From contig JACKHG010000017.1 of assembly GCA_020639115.1 (NCBI GenBank), positions 1-64,000 on the forward strand: a stretch of DNA of 64,000 bases, written 5' to 3'. A program made the position numbers and the translations under genes. The stretch comes from Phycisphaerales bacterium. Lineage in GTDB: Bacteria > Planctomycetota > Phycisphaerae > UBA1845. The notes under the pieces were generated by a model. That model saw only the letters and a list, made by a program, of their open reading frames with translations, was not told the origin of the DNA and searched no databases. Of this stretch, positions 52,996 through 61,904 are shown in pieces (position 1 is the first letter of the stretch; every line of letters begins with the position of its first letter).

Positions 52996-54612
52996 TCACG
53001 CCACCGCCGAGGGCCGCGCGATCTGCTCGGCCTGCTCGAACTTGACGCTCACCCGCGTACTCACGCCCGGTTCCTGCATGGTCACGCCGTACATCTGGTC
53101 GGCGATGCTCATCGTCCGCTTGCTGTGCGTGATGACGATGAACTGCGACTTGTCGAGGAACTCCTGGATGATGCCGCTGAAGCGCTCGTTGTTGGCCTCG
53201 TCGAGCGCGGCGTCCACCTCGTCCAGGATGGCGAAGGGGCTGGGCCGGCTGCGGAAGATGCTCATGAGCAGCGCGATCGCGGTCATGCTCTTCTCGCCGC
53301 CGCTCATCAGGGTGATGCTCTGCAGCTCCTTGCCCGGCGGGCGGGCCATGATCTCGATGCCCGACTCCAGCGGGTCCTCCGGGTTTTCCAGGAGGATGTC
53401 CGCCTTGCCGCCGCCGAACAGCTTGCGGAACAGCTCGCGGAAGTTCTCGCGGATCGCCTCGAAAGCCTCCGCGAAGCGCTTCTGGCACTCCTCGTTGAGC
53501 TGGGCGATGAGCGTGTCGAGCTGCTTGCGCGATTCCTCCAGGTCGTCGCGCTGCGTGGTGAGGAACGACTCGCGCTCCTCCAGCTCGGTCAGCTCGCCGA
53601 TCGCGTCGAGGTTGATGTTGCCGAGGCGCTGGATCTTCTGCTTGAGCTCGGCGATCTCGTTCTCGACCGCCTCCCAGTCCTGGTCGGCGTGCTCGTACTT
53701 CTCGTAGAGTTCGGCCAGTTCCAGCGCCAGCTCGTCGCGCACGCGCGTCACCAGTTCGTCGCGATGGATCCGGGCCTCCTGCAACGCCATCTGCCGCTCG
53801 TGCAGGCGCTGCTCAGCCGCTTCCAGCTCACCGCGCCGCTGGCGCACTTCGTCGGCCAGCGCCGTCGCCCGCTCGCGTACGCTCTCGCGTGACTGGCGCA
53901 GCTCTGCGGATTGTACTTCTGCCCGCTCGACCTCGCCCGCCAGCTCTGCGAGCCGCTGCGTCGACGCCTCGATCACCTCGGCTGACTCCGCGATCCGGGC
54001 CTTGCAGTCTGCGGTCTCGTGGGCCGCCGCCTCCACGCCCTCCTCGGCGGCGCGGATGCTCCGCCGCAGGGCGTTGATCGTCTCTGCCGCGGCTGATCGC
54101 TTCTCGAGCAGCTTGCCCGCCGCCACCTTCGCCTGCGTCAGCTCCTCGGCGACCGCGTCGCGTTGGGTGACCAGTTCCTCGATCTTCTGCTGCAGCCGCT
54201 CGACGTGGGCCTCGCGATCCTTGCTCGCCTGCTGCAGTTGCTCGAGCGAATCCTGGTTCTGGGACGACCGCGTAGCCGCTTCGGCGAGTTCCTGTTCGAT
54301 GGCGGCAACCTCGTTGGCGACGAGGGGCTGCTCGTGTGTGAGCCGGCGAATCGCCTCGGCCACGTTTTCGAGGGCGGCCTTGGTCTCGACGCGTGCGGTG
54401 TGCAGTTCGTAGATGCTGGTGCGCAGTTCCTGCTGAACCTGCTCCAGGTGGAGGTTCTGCGCGGAGCTGCGGTTGAGCGCGTCGGCGAGATCGGCGATGT
54501 TCGCCTCGATCTCGGCGAGTTGATCGTCGATCGCACGCAGCTCGGTGCGCCGCGAGATGAGGGCGGCTGTACTGCGGCGCCTGATGCGCACCCGGTTGTC
54601 TGGCTCGACCAC
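52996..54612 (-). CDS. smc: Chromosome segregation protein SMC, intact C-terminal part
   Basis: 538 intact residues: the second half of the coiled coil (about 1-330, heptads rich in Glu, Ala, Leu, Arg), and the C-terminal ATPase lobe with the signature L-M-S-G-G-E-K-S and Walker B F-A-I-L-D-E-V-D-A-A-L-D. The beginning M-V-E-P-D-N-R-V-R-I-R-R-R-S-T-A joins the part after the hinge. SMC forms condensin with ScpA and ScpB, folding the chromosome. The gene really starts at 56399; upstream of 54612 the frame is destroyed (see next entry). If the sequence is real, the cell lacks a functional SMC from this locus, which is unlikely. Confidence 0.92.
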   Translation of the reverse strand: MVEPDNRVRIRRRSTAALISRRTELRAIDDQLAEIEANIADLADALNRSSAQNLHLEQVQQELRTSIYELHTARVETKAALENVAEAIRRLTHEQPLVANEVAAIEQELAEAATRSSQNQDSLEQLQQASKDREAHVERLQQKIEELVTQRDAVAEELTQAKVAAGKLLEKRSAAAETINALRRSIRAAEEGVEAAAHETADCKARIAESAEVIEASTQRLAELAGEVERAEVQSAELRQSRESVRERATALADEVRQRRGELEAAEQRLHERQMALQEARIHRDELVTRVRDELALELAELYEKYEHADQDWEAVENEIAELKQKIQRLGNINLDAIGELTELEERESFLTTQRDDLEESRKQLDTLIAQLNEECQKRFAEAFEAIRENFRELFRKLFGGGKADILLENPEDPLESGIEIMARPPGKELQSITLMSGGEKSMTAIALLMSIFRSRPSPFAILDEVDAALDEANNERFSGIIQEFLDKSQFIVITHSKRTMSIADQMYGVTMQEPGVSTRVSVKFEQAEQIARPSAVA

Positions 54613-56399
54613 ACTCGCCCTCGAGGGTGACGAGCGATGGCTGCCGCCGTCTCGGCGGCGTCGACTGCAAGCCAGCCAGAGTGTTATTGCGCTGGTCTGA
54701 CACGATCGTACGGGCTAAGGATGGCGTCGGCGAGCGGCTTCGAGGTCCGCGCGAAGCGTACAAACGTCTCGCCTCTGGCGACGAAGCTGAGCTGATTTGC
54801 TGAAATTCGCAGGCTAACTGCGTAAGTTGTCGAGCCTGATAATCGGTCCGCTCGGGCAGATCGCAGGCAGGTGCGGTCGGATCCTGGGGAGGAACGCCTG
54901 GCTGTCGCGTACCTTCCATGTGCTGATCGTGTTCACCGACCCAAGCTTTCTGACGATAGCCGCCCGGGGATGCCGATGCCTGGAAGGCGTCCGCGACCAG
55001 CCTGACCACGGTGGCCAGCGCCGGCTCGTCGCTCGGAGGAGCTTGCGGTCGAGGATGCGGCGGATGCCGGCACCGACGCCCGCATCCGCTTCTATATTCT
55101 GAGCACTGGCGCAGGGCTGGTGAGGCCGCAAGGTGGGTCTCTTCGATCAAATCGCGAGCTTCGGAGAGCTCGGCCTGCCTTCGGCGTCGACGCGGCGGGC
55201 GTCGGCCTTCTTCTGCTTGGCGGTCTCCTGCCTGATGAGTTGGCCGGACCTCAGCCAGTTTACTGAGCCTCCGCGGCGGCTGAGGAGGCCCGCAGTTTGC
55301 GGATGGCGGCGTGCCGCGTTCCGACAGGGTGGTCTTCTGGTCGGTCAGCGTCTCACAGTCCGGCTAGGGCTGGAATTTATGAGCTGGTCGTGCGGCGGAT
55401 CATCGCCGGGCCCGCCAGTCCAGCACCGCCTGGTTTTGCGGACCGGCCTGTCGATTTCCCTGCTCGCGGGCCGAATGTTGGGCTGATGCTGTTGTCATGT
55501 TGTCGCTGCTCGCGGCGTGGAAGACGTCCTGCTCCGATGCGTTTAGGCGGCGGAGGACCGCTCGTTAGTGGAGACTCGGTCGGCGCCCGACGAGGCACGC
55601 AGGCGGCGATCTGCTCGGTCAGGGGCCTCGAGTTCGCACAGCGCGCCGCGACGCTGTCCGGCTTCAGCCGCCTGATGGCCGCCCGAGTTCCCGCGCCGGC
55701 GGTAGGCCAGTCCACTGCCCTGATGCTGGCCAGGGCCTGGTGAACTGGTGTACTCGCCATGGCGAAGTTGGTCTGGATTTCCCGCAGGCGGGTTATGCCG
55801 TATTCCTGAAGTTGCGGCGCGGCCCAGAAAGAGCTTGACGCTGGTGAGTCGCTTCGAGTTCCTCGGATGACGTCGGCCACGCTGGAAGTAACCGGCAGTG
55901 ATCCAGCTTGCGTTCGGCCTCTTTCGCCCGGAATTGCTGATGCCTGCAGCCCTTCGAAGATGATCCGCCGCCCGGACGCTGACGCGTGGAGCATCAGGTC
56001 CACCTTGTTCTCTGATCACCGCGTAGGCGAACACGCCGGTGTCCATGAAGACTTCGCGGATGCCGCAGGCGGGTATTCCATTGCAGACGAGGGTAATCAG
56101 CTCGCCGCTGCAAGAGCTTTTGCGGCGATGGTCACCCTGTCGCGGTCGACAGCAGGGCGCGGGTCCCGTTGCCGGTAAGACGAGGTCGACCCGCCATGTT
56201 GAGCAGGCTCGAGAGCCGTTGAAGATCATGTCGAGCATCTGGCGGCTGCGGGAGTGGGCGGATCATCAGATGAAGGCGGTTGACGACGTTGTTTTGCTGC
56301 ACCCGTTAGCTAACGACGGTGGACGCCCGGGGAGAAGTCGAACTCCACCTTCTCGGCGAAGCTCTTGAAGCCGGACATGGTGACGCGTTTAAGGATCAC
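54613..56399 (-). pseudogene. smc: Frame-broken N-terminal half of smc
   Basis: On the minus strand, from GTG at 56399 (GGAGG 9 bases before), the protein begins V-I-L-K-R-V-T-M-S-G-F-K-S-F-A-E-K and continues through V-E-F-D-F-S-P-G-V, the textbook SMC start. Then it jumps frame every few dozen bases: the Walker A segment is altered (N-G-C-S-K instead of N-G-C-G-K-S), followed in other frames by Q-M-L-D-M-I-F-N-G-S-R, V-F-M-D-T-G-V, V-D-L-M-L-H-A-S-A-S-G-R-R, L-R-E-I-Q-T-N-F-A-M-A, and the hinge pieces near 54850-55000. The join to the intact part is a single inserted T near 54610 after L-E-G-E. The order of fragments is exactly that of SMC, with about 1,130 residues in total. Confidence 0.75.
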
Positions 56400-56423
56400 G
56401 GGCGGCCAACCTCCTGTCGCGCA

Positions 56424-56452
56424 AGTAGACTGCCAATCCCTGGCAAGTTCAA
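56424..56452 (-). promoter_or_regulatory. Promoter of smc
   Basis: On the minus strand TTGAAC (56452-56447), 17 bases, TCTACT (56429-56424), then the leader with GGAGG and the GTG at 56399. Both hexamers fit 4-5 of 6 consensus positions. Confidence 0.45.
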
Positions 56453-56763
56453 GCCCGCGTATGTGGCGTGACTGCGGTGTTTGCAGCATCTTGTTGGTTT
56501 ATGCGGCGGCGCTTGCGGTGAAAGGCATTGCCGCAGGTTCATCCTGCGGACCGAAACCCCGCCATGAACGTAACCAGGATCGAGCCCGTTTGCAACGCTG
56601 ATTTGGCCGAAATCGGCGTTTTCGCCGCGGTCAGGCTGAACTTTACCGCCCACCCGTGCCGACGATAGAATCAGCAGCGCGCGGGCGAGGCTGTGATTTT
56701 TTTCACCGACAGCCGATGAACCGGCGTAGAACTGACGCGTAAACGGCATAGCGGAAGAACCCC
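56453..56763. other. Divergent intergenic region
   Basis: About 310 bases between smc and the next small lipoprotein gene. Apart from a short inverted repeat (GATTT/AAATC near 56600) nothing is visible. Sequence quality here may already be reduced. Confidence 0.35.
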
Positions 56764-57039
56764 ATGCGACGTTTCTCAATTCAGCTCTGGCTCGCCGCAC
56801 TGATCATCGCGCCCGCGCTCGGTGGGTGCGGTGTCTTCTCCGCGCGCAACCCGGACTTCCGCAACGCCGAGACGGGCGAGGACGGACAGATCTACGTTCT
56901 CGACGATCTCGAGGCGATCGCCAACGACACCACGCTCACCGACGACGAGAAGCTGCCAGGCCTTCCGCGACCCGGCATCGAGGACGAGCACCCGATCGAC
57001 GCGCTGCTCACGCTTTTGCTGGCAGCGCCGCAAGGTTAG
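56764..57039 (+). CDS. Small acidic lipoprotein
   Basis: 91 residues. Lipoprotein signal M-R-R-F-S-I-Q-L-W-L-A-A-L-I-I then A-L-G-G-C (Cys about 22). The mature part is acidic (E-T-G-E-D-G-Q-I-Y-V-L-D-D-L-E-A-I) and ends in a hydrophobic L-L-T-L-L-L-A-A. No family recognised. The only intact-looking gene within the otherwise damaged 54.6-59.4 kb stretch. Confidence 0.6.
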   Translation: MRRFSIQLWLAALIIAPALGGCGVFSARNPDFRNAETGEDGQIYVLDDLEAIANDTTLTDDEKLPGLPRPGIEDEHPIDALLTLLLAAPQG

Positions 57040-59034
57040 GATCGCACCGACCTGCCCGTCGATTCGTCTGGCTCAACCACACTGCCAACGGCTCCGTTCA
57101 GGGCGAGCGTGACTCCGGTGTATAATGAAGCACGGCCCAGAGGACGGGGCTGTTCTGTGCCCGCCACTCAGTTGTGCGGAATGCACTGCTGGTGCCGAGG
57201 CGTGGCGTCGTTTCGCTCGCCTTGCTGCTCGTAATGCCTCGGCCTCCACGCCAGTATCTCCTGTACATGTGCTGGATGAGTGCCCGACGACCAATCGCCG
57301 CCGCTGGTTCCCTGACACCCGCCAGAGGTCGGCGTCAACATCGACCCCATTGGGGTGAGACTGATCACAGGTTTGTATATCGCCCTCATAGAGCAAAGGT
57401 AAAGGCACCGTGTTAATTGACTACCTGAACTCGTCGGTGTCTCGGCTGAACATCTATCGCCCAGATCGTGACGGCTTCGGCCGCTCCACGACTGCGATGT
57501 GTGTAAGTTCGCCAGGTTAAGTCTGATAGTTTCCCCCCGCGCCGCCGCAAGCGACCTGCAACTGTTCTCTTCTGGCACGAATGAATGAAGCTGACTGGCG
57601 ACCCTTCGGTCTCGATGGACGATCATGTTCGCCGATTCCCAGAGGATCCCATCGTGCTGGAACGCCGACGGCAACCTGCTCGTTCGGGACCGACGGTATG
57701 CAACGACATCACCGGTTATATTCATTACGGTGACTGCCGCGGTCTAATCACCACTGAACCCACACTGGCGGCGAGTCGGATGAACCCCCTGCTCGTGGTC
57801 GGCACCGGTGAGCCGACGTCCGCTCTGGTTGCTTCCGCCTCAGCGTCGCCTTTGGTCTGCCGGCAACACTGAGCGACATGAGGGCTGCAGCCATCGGCCC
57901 GCCACCGGGCACTCGGCACGCACACCCGTGAAGCGATGTCGGTGGCGATGATGCGATCACCGTTACACCTGACTTCCGAGTTCAGCATCAAGCCACAGCA
58001 GTCCGGGTAATCGGCGTTACATTCCATGGGCGAACGCTGGTATACTGTTTGCCGGCCCATCCTTCACCTGACGATGGCAGCGGTATAATTGAATCAGGCC
58101 GTCGAGGGACGGCTGCACACCATCCAAAGCTGCATGAATCGTGGCACGTATCACATCTTCAGACTGAGGACGTTATGCCCCTTGCTCCCGCGCTCGCCGT
58201 GCTGCTGTTTCCCGCCTGCGGACGCCTCCCTGTTGTTATGCTGGATGGATGCCCGACAGCCAGACGATCACCATGAACCCTGAGAGACTGCCGACATTTG
58301 GCATCTTAGGACCTCAACGCCGGCGATGCTGTTCTGGGCGGCATGTCTTTCGATTTCAGCATCCGAACGCGCGCTGGATATGATGCGGCATGCCGTACCG
58401 CAGCATCCACGGATTCTGACCATCGTGACGCTGGGGCCCCTGGATGGCCGGACGCTTCACGCCTATGCCCGACATCCTCCCGCTGCCGGATCCACCCGAT
58501 ATCCTGACGTTTCTGCTGGCGACCGCCACCGTGCTGGTCGGGATCCCACTGGGCCCGACGCGAAGATCATAACCAGCCGGCTTCCGGATCACCCGCAGTG
58601 CAACGGCGATGGTCGATGTTTGTAAGCCCGATCTTCGCTACGCCAACACCTACGCGACATGGCTTCATGGCGACTACGGCAACGCCGGGTGGTGTGAAAA
58701 TGCGGCCCGGTGCAGTGGTGGGATGAGCGAGAACCCATTGCTTATCGAGAAATTCCCCGAGCCCACATCAGTGGTGCCACGGGCACGTTGGCCACCGCAC
58801 TGCCGGGCGCGTCGGCTCGCTAGCGGCATCGGCTATTGTGTCCTGACGCCGTTCGCCAGTTACGCCGACCGCGTGGTGACGTGCGGGACGGCGGTATCAA
58901 AAAGCGGCAGGATTTCACAGCCCGCGGCTCAGCGGTTTCGCATGATCGTCGGCCTTACCGTATGATCTCGCAGGATAGGTAGTCTGGGTTCGTGCGGCTT
59001 GCGGCCTCCATGCCCCAATCGGCAAGGATGACCG
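57040..59034. other. 2 kb region without an intact gene
   Basis: No open frame has protein-like composition over more than about 40 codons. Short stretches hint at lost genes: V-L-I-D-Y-L-N-S-S-V-S-R-L from 57413, L-T-F-L-L-A-T-A-T-V-L-V-G near 58510 (a membrane helix), and two similar segments of about 190 bases (57119-57310 and 58083-58262), each beginning with TATAAT. The region lies between the broken smc and parA genes and is probably a low-quality patch. Confidence 0.5.
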
Positions 59035-59394
59035 ATGCGACGAATCGCGATCATCAATCAGAAAGGCGGGGTCGGCAAACCACGTCGTGTTGCAACGAAG
59101 CGCGACCATTGCTGCCGTGCCGGACACCGGGTGTCTCAGTTCGATTCCCTGATCCGCAGGCCCACCTGACGATGCACTCGGCGTCGAACCCGGATGCAGA
59201 CAAGCCCAGCATCTATAACGCTCATTCGACAACTTGTTGCCTGCCGTGATGCTGCCGAGGCCCTAGAGAATTCGCCATCGTGCCGTCGTGCACATCGATC
59301 TGGCGGCGGCTGAGATGGAGTTGGACAAGCGGATAGCCGCGAGATCCTCCGCGACGCTGCAGCAGGTACACTGTGGATTACGACTATCTGCTGG
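59035..59394 (+). pseudogene. Frame-broken N-terminal part of parA
   Basis: ATG at 59035 starts M-R-R-I-A-I-I-N-Q-K-G-G-V-G-K, the ParA deviant Walker A. One A is missing from what should be AAAACC, so the next codons (T-T-S-C-C-N) are in another frame. D-P-Q-A-H-L-T-M-H, D-A-D-K-P-S-I-Y-N, H-I-D-L-A-A-A-E-M-E-L and V-D-Y-D-Y-L-L follow in varying frames before the clean frame begins at 59395. All are expected ParA segments, in the right order. Confidence 0.75.
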
Positions 59395-60339
59395 ATGGAT
59401 TGTCCGCCGTCGCTCGGCGTGCTCACGATCAACGGGCTGGCGGCGATGAACGAGGTTTTCGTGCCGATGCAGCCGCACTTCCTTGCGCTCCAGGGCGTGG
59501 GCAAGTTGCTGGAAACGATCCGGCTGGTGCGATCGCGGATCAACCCCGACCTGAAGGTCAGCGGCATCATCCTGTGCATGTACGAGGCGGGGACGCGTCT
59601 GGCGGGCGAGGTCTCGGCTGACCTTGCGGCCTTCCTGGAGCAGAGCCGCGACAGCGACGTGCCTTGGGCGAACGCGGTGGTGTTCGACACGATCATCCGC
59701 CGCAACATCAAGCTGGCGGAGTGCCCGAGCCACGGCCAGACCATCACCGAGTACGCCCCGCAGAGCAACGGCGCGATCGACTACGCCGCGCTGACGGCGG
59801 AAATCATGGGCGTCGATGCGGAGACCCTGCGGCCGACAGCGGCTGCTCCGGCCCGCAAGCCTCGGCCCCAGGCGGCAACTGGCGACGCGGTGGTCGATGC
59901 GGAAGTGCCCGCTGTGCAGGCCGCGGACGAAGAAGAGACGGAGCAGGCAGCGGTGACGGATGTGGCTGAGCCAGATCAGGCCGAGCCCGTGGCTGCCGAA
60001 TACCCGCAAGGGACAGGCGAGCACCACGTCCCCCCTGCCGAGCCGGTTCCGGCCTTTGACGCCGGCGATCGGGTCGCACACGGTCCCGATCCGGTCGAGG
60101 CAAGGCCCATCGAGGCCGCGGCCGTCGAGGGCGTTCCCGCCGAGGCTGCTCTCGTCGAGGAGCCTGCGGCACCGGAGCCTGAAGTCGTAGCGGCGGAGCC
60201 TGAGGCAGCGTCCGACGAGGACGCGCCGGTCCGCCCCGCCCCGACGCCCACGCGTATTCCGCCGCGCCGCTCGATCCCGGTGTTCTACGAGGAAGAGGAG
60301 GCGACCGCCTCGTCCACCTCGGGAGCCGACCGTGACTGA
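59395..60339 (+). CDS. ParA/Soj-family ATPase, intact C-terminal part
   Basis: 315 intact residues. M-D-C-P-P-S-L-G-V-L-T holds the Walker B Asp, followed by the ParA helices (L-L-E-T-I-R-L-V-R-S-R-I-N-P, V-V-F-D-T-I-I-R-R-N-I-K-L-A-E, S-H-G-Q-T-I-T-E-Y). From about residue 140 it has an unusual 170-residue tail rich in Ala, Pro and Glu, which normal ParA proteins lack. ParA family ATPases segregate chromosomes or position cell components. No parB follows; the next gene overlaps by 8 bases. The true start is at 59035. Confidence 0.85.
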   Translation: MDCPPSLGVLTINGLAAMNEVFVPMQPHFLALQGVGKLLETIRLVRSRINPDLKVSGIILCMYEAGTRLAGEVSADLAAFLEQSRDSDVPWANAVVFDTIIRRNIKLAECPSHGQTITEYAPQSNGAIDYAALTAEIMGVDAETLRPTAAAPARKPRPQAATGDAVVDAEVPAVQAADEEETEQAAVTDVAEPDQAEPVAAEYPQGTGEHHVPPAEPVPAFDAGDRVAHGPDPVEARPIEAAAVEGVPAEAALVEEPAAPEPEVVAAEPEAASDEDAPVRPAPTPTRIPPRRSIPVFYEEEEATASSTSGADRD

Positions 60340-60754
60340 ATCGGTCGTGGACGCGTCCGCGCAGGACCAGCCCCTTCGCAACCGCTGGCATCGTGTCTTG
60401 CTGGTGGCGTGGCTGGCCTACTGGGCCATCCTGACGTACCTGCTGCTGGCTCCGAAGGTGCCGCGCGCTCCGATCACGATCTCGCCGAAGGGGCTGGTTA
60501 TCCACTGCTTCACGTTCGCCTGCCTGGCGTACGGCCGGGTCGTCGTCCGTCGCGCCGGCGGCGGTCGCTCCACGTGGCGCTGGGCGCTGGTGTGGGCGGT
60601 TGTTCTGGCCGCCTATGGTGGCCTGGCGGAGCTGATTCAGCCGCTGACCGGGCGCGACTGCGACATCGAGGATTTCCTTGCGGATGCGGTGGGTGTCGTG
60701 GTCGTCCTGCTGGTTGCCACGATCCGCGACTGGCGGCGGCCCGGGGCGCGATGA
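60332..60754 (+). CDS. VanZ-like membrane protein
   Basis: 140 residues, starting at a GTG at 60332 that overlaps the parA end by 8 bases, so translation is coupled. Four membrane helices. The signature is that of the VanZ family: K-V-P-R-A-P in the first loop, D-K/H-x-x-H-F-equivalent H-C-F-T-F-A-C-L-A-Y-G, E-L-I-Q and D-x-E-D-F-L-A-D-A-V-G at the end. VanZ-like proteins are small membrane proteins linked to teicoplanin resistance in a few cases, usually of unknown role. Confidence 0.85.
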   Translation: MTESVVDASAQDQPLRNRWHRVLLVAWLAYWAILTYLLLAPKVPRAPITISPKGLVIHCFTFACLAYGRVVVRRAGGGRSTWRWALVWAVVLAAYGGLAELIQPLTGRDCDIEDFLADAVGVVVVLLVATIRDWRRPGAR

Positions 60755-60803
60755 AATCGCCCGACGGCATGGCACCTTAACCGCCAGATGCTAAGCTGAC
60801 ACC

Positions 60804-61835
60804 ATGAAACTCACGACCCAACGCATCACCGCCCGGCTGCGCTACCCGTTCCGTATCGCCCGATCGGGCAGTTCAGCCGGGGACAACACCGAGATAACCC
60901 GCATCGTCGTCGCGCTCGAGCATGAGGGAATCACCGGACTGGGTGAAGCCGTACCGGTTCCCTACTACGGCCACACGCTGGAGTCGATCGAGCAGACCGT
61001 TGCCGAGGCCGGCCCGCTGGTCGGCGATGACCTCGAGGACGTCGACCGCATCATCGACCGCCTCCTGGACCGCTTCGACAGCGAGCGTGCGGCGGTGTCC
61101 GGCATCGATAGCGCCCTGCACGACTGGCTGGGCAAGCGGCGCGGCGTGCCGGTGTGGAAGATGCTCGGACTCGATCCGGCGCAGACGCCGCCGACGTCGA
61201 TGACGATCGGGATCGACCGGCTGGAGCTGCTGCCGGAGAAGGTGGCGCTGGCGGAACCCTACCAGGTGTTGAAGATCAAGGTGGGCACCGACGCCGACGT
61301 CGAGACGCTCACGCAACTGCGTCGCCTGGCGCCGGACAAGCGCGTGCGGGTGGACGCGAACTGCGGGTGGCCGCCGGATGCGATTGTTCCGCGCATGCTG
61401 CAGATTCTGCCGTTCGACCTGGAGTTCATCGAGCAGCCCACGAAGGCCGGCGAGCTGGAGGCAGTGCGCGCGGCGCGTGCGGAATCCCCCATTCCGCTCA
61501 TCGCCGACGAGGACTCCGTCCGACCCAACGACGTGCCGCGCCTCGACGGTGTCTACGACGGCATCAACGTCAAGCTCTCCAAGTGCGGCGGGATCCGCGA
61601 AGCGCTGCGGATGATCCGCGACGCCCGCAGCCGCAGCATGCAGGTGATGCTGGGGTGCATGACGGAGACGTCGCTGGGGGTGGCTGCGGCGGCGCACATC
61701 GCGTCGCTGGTGGATTACGCCGATATCGACGGGCACCTGCTGCTAAGTGAGGATCCCTTCACGGGCCTGCAACTCGCAGACGGCGTTGTTCGGCCCAGCG
61801 ACGCGCCGGGGTTGGGCGTACATGCCGTAGCATAG
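60804..61835 (+). CDS. Dipeptide epimerase (enolase superfamily, L-Ala-D/L-Glu epimerase type)
   Basis: 343 residues. Enolase-superfamily muconate-lactonising subgroup: the catalytic Lys pair K157-I-K159, metal ligands Asp184 (V-D-A-N), Glu210 (F-I-E-Q-P) and Asp235 (A-D-E-D-S), and the second base in K257-L-S-K260-C-G-G. The N-terminal capping domain (1-125) has the A-V-P-x-P-Y-Y loop typical of dipeptide epimerases, which interconvert L-Ala-L-Glu and L-Ala-D-Glu in peptidoglycan recycling. Exact dipeptide specificity is not readable. It follows the VanZ gene by 49 bases and ends in a terminator. Confidence 0.88.
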   Translation: MKLTTQRITARLRYPFRIARSGSSAGDNTEITRIVVALEHEGITGLGEAVPVPYYGHTLESIEQTVAEAGPLVGDDLEDVDRIIDRLLDRFDSERAAVSGIDSALHDWLGKRRGVPVWKMLGLDPAQTPPTSMTIGIDRLELLPEKVALAEPYQVLKIKVGTDADVETLTQLRRLAPDKRVRVDANCGWPPDAIVPRMLQILPFDLEFIEQPTKAGELEAVRAARAESPIPLIADEDSVRPNDVPRLDGVYDGINVKLSKCGGIREALRMIRDARSRSMQVMLGCMTETSLGVAAAAHIASLVDYADIDGHLLLSEDPFTGLQLADGVVRPSDAPGLGVHAVA

Positions 61836-61874
61836 AGACTCTCAATGCGGCCCGAGCGCGCCGCAGTCTTTTTC
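61836..61874 (+). terminator. Intrinsic terminator of the parA-vanZ-epimerase unit
   Basis: Directly after the stop: AGACT/AGTCT outer stem and GCGGC/GCCGC inner stem, then TTTT. It also faces the end of the convergent WD40 gene at 61905. Confidence 0.6.
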
Positions 61875-61904
61875 TAACTGTGGGCCTATGCTCCGACGTG
61901 CGGT

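Noticed and set aside
58354..58965. Possible permease or signal-peptide gene pieces near 58.2-58.9 kb
   Set aside because: Hydrophobic stretches exist in several frames but none is longer than 15-20 residues and no start site fits. The sequence here is probably inaccurate.
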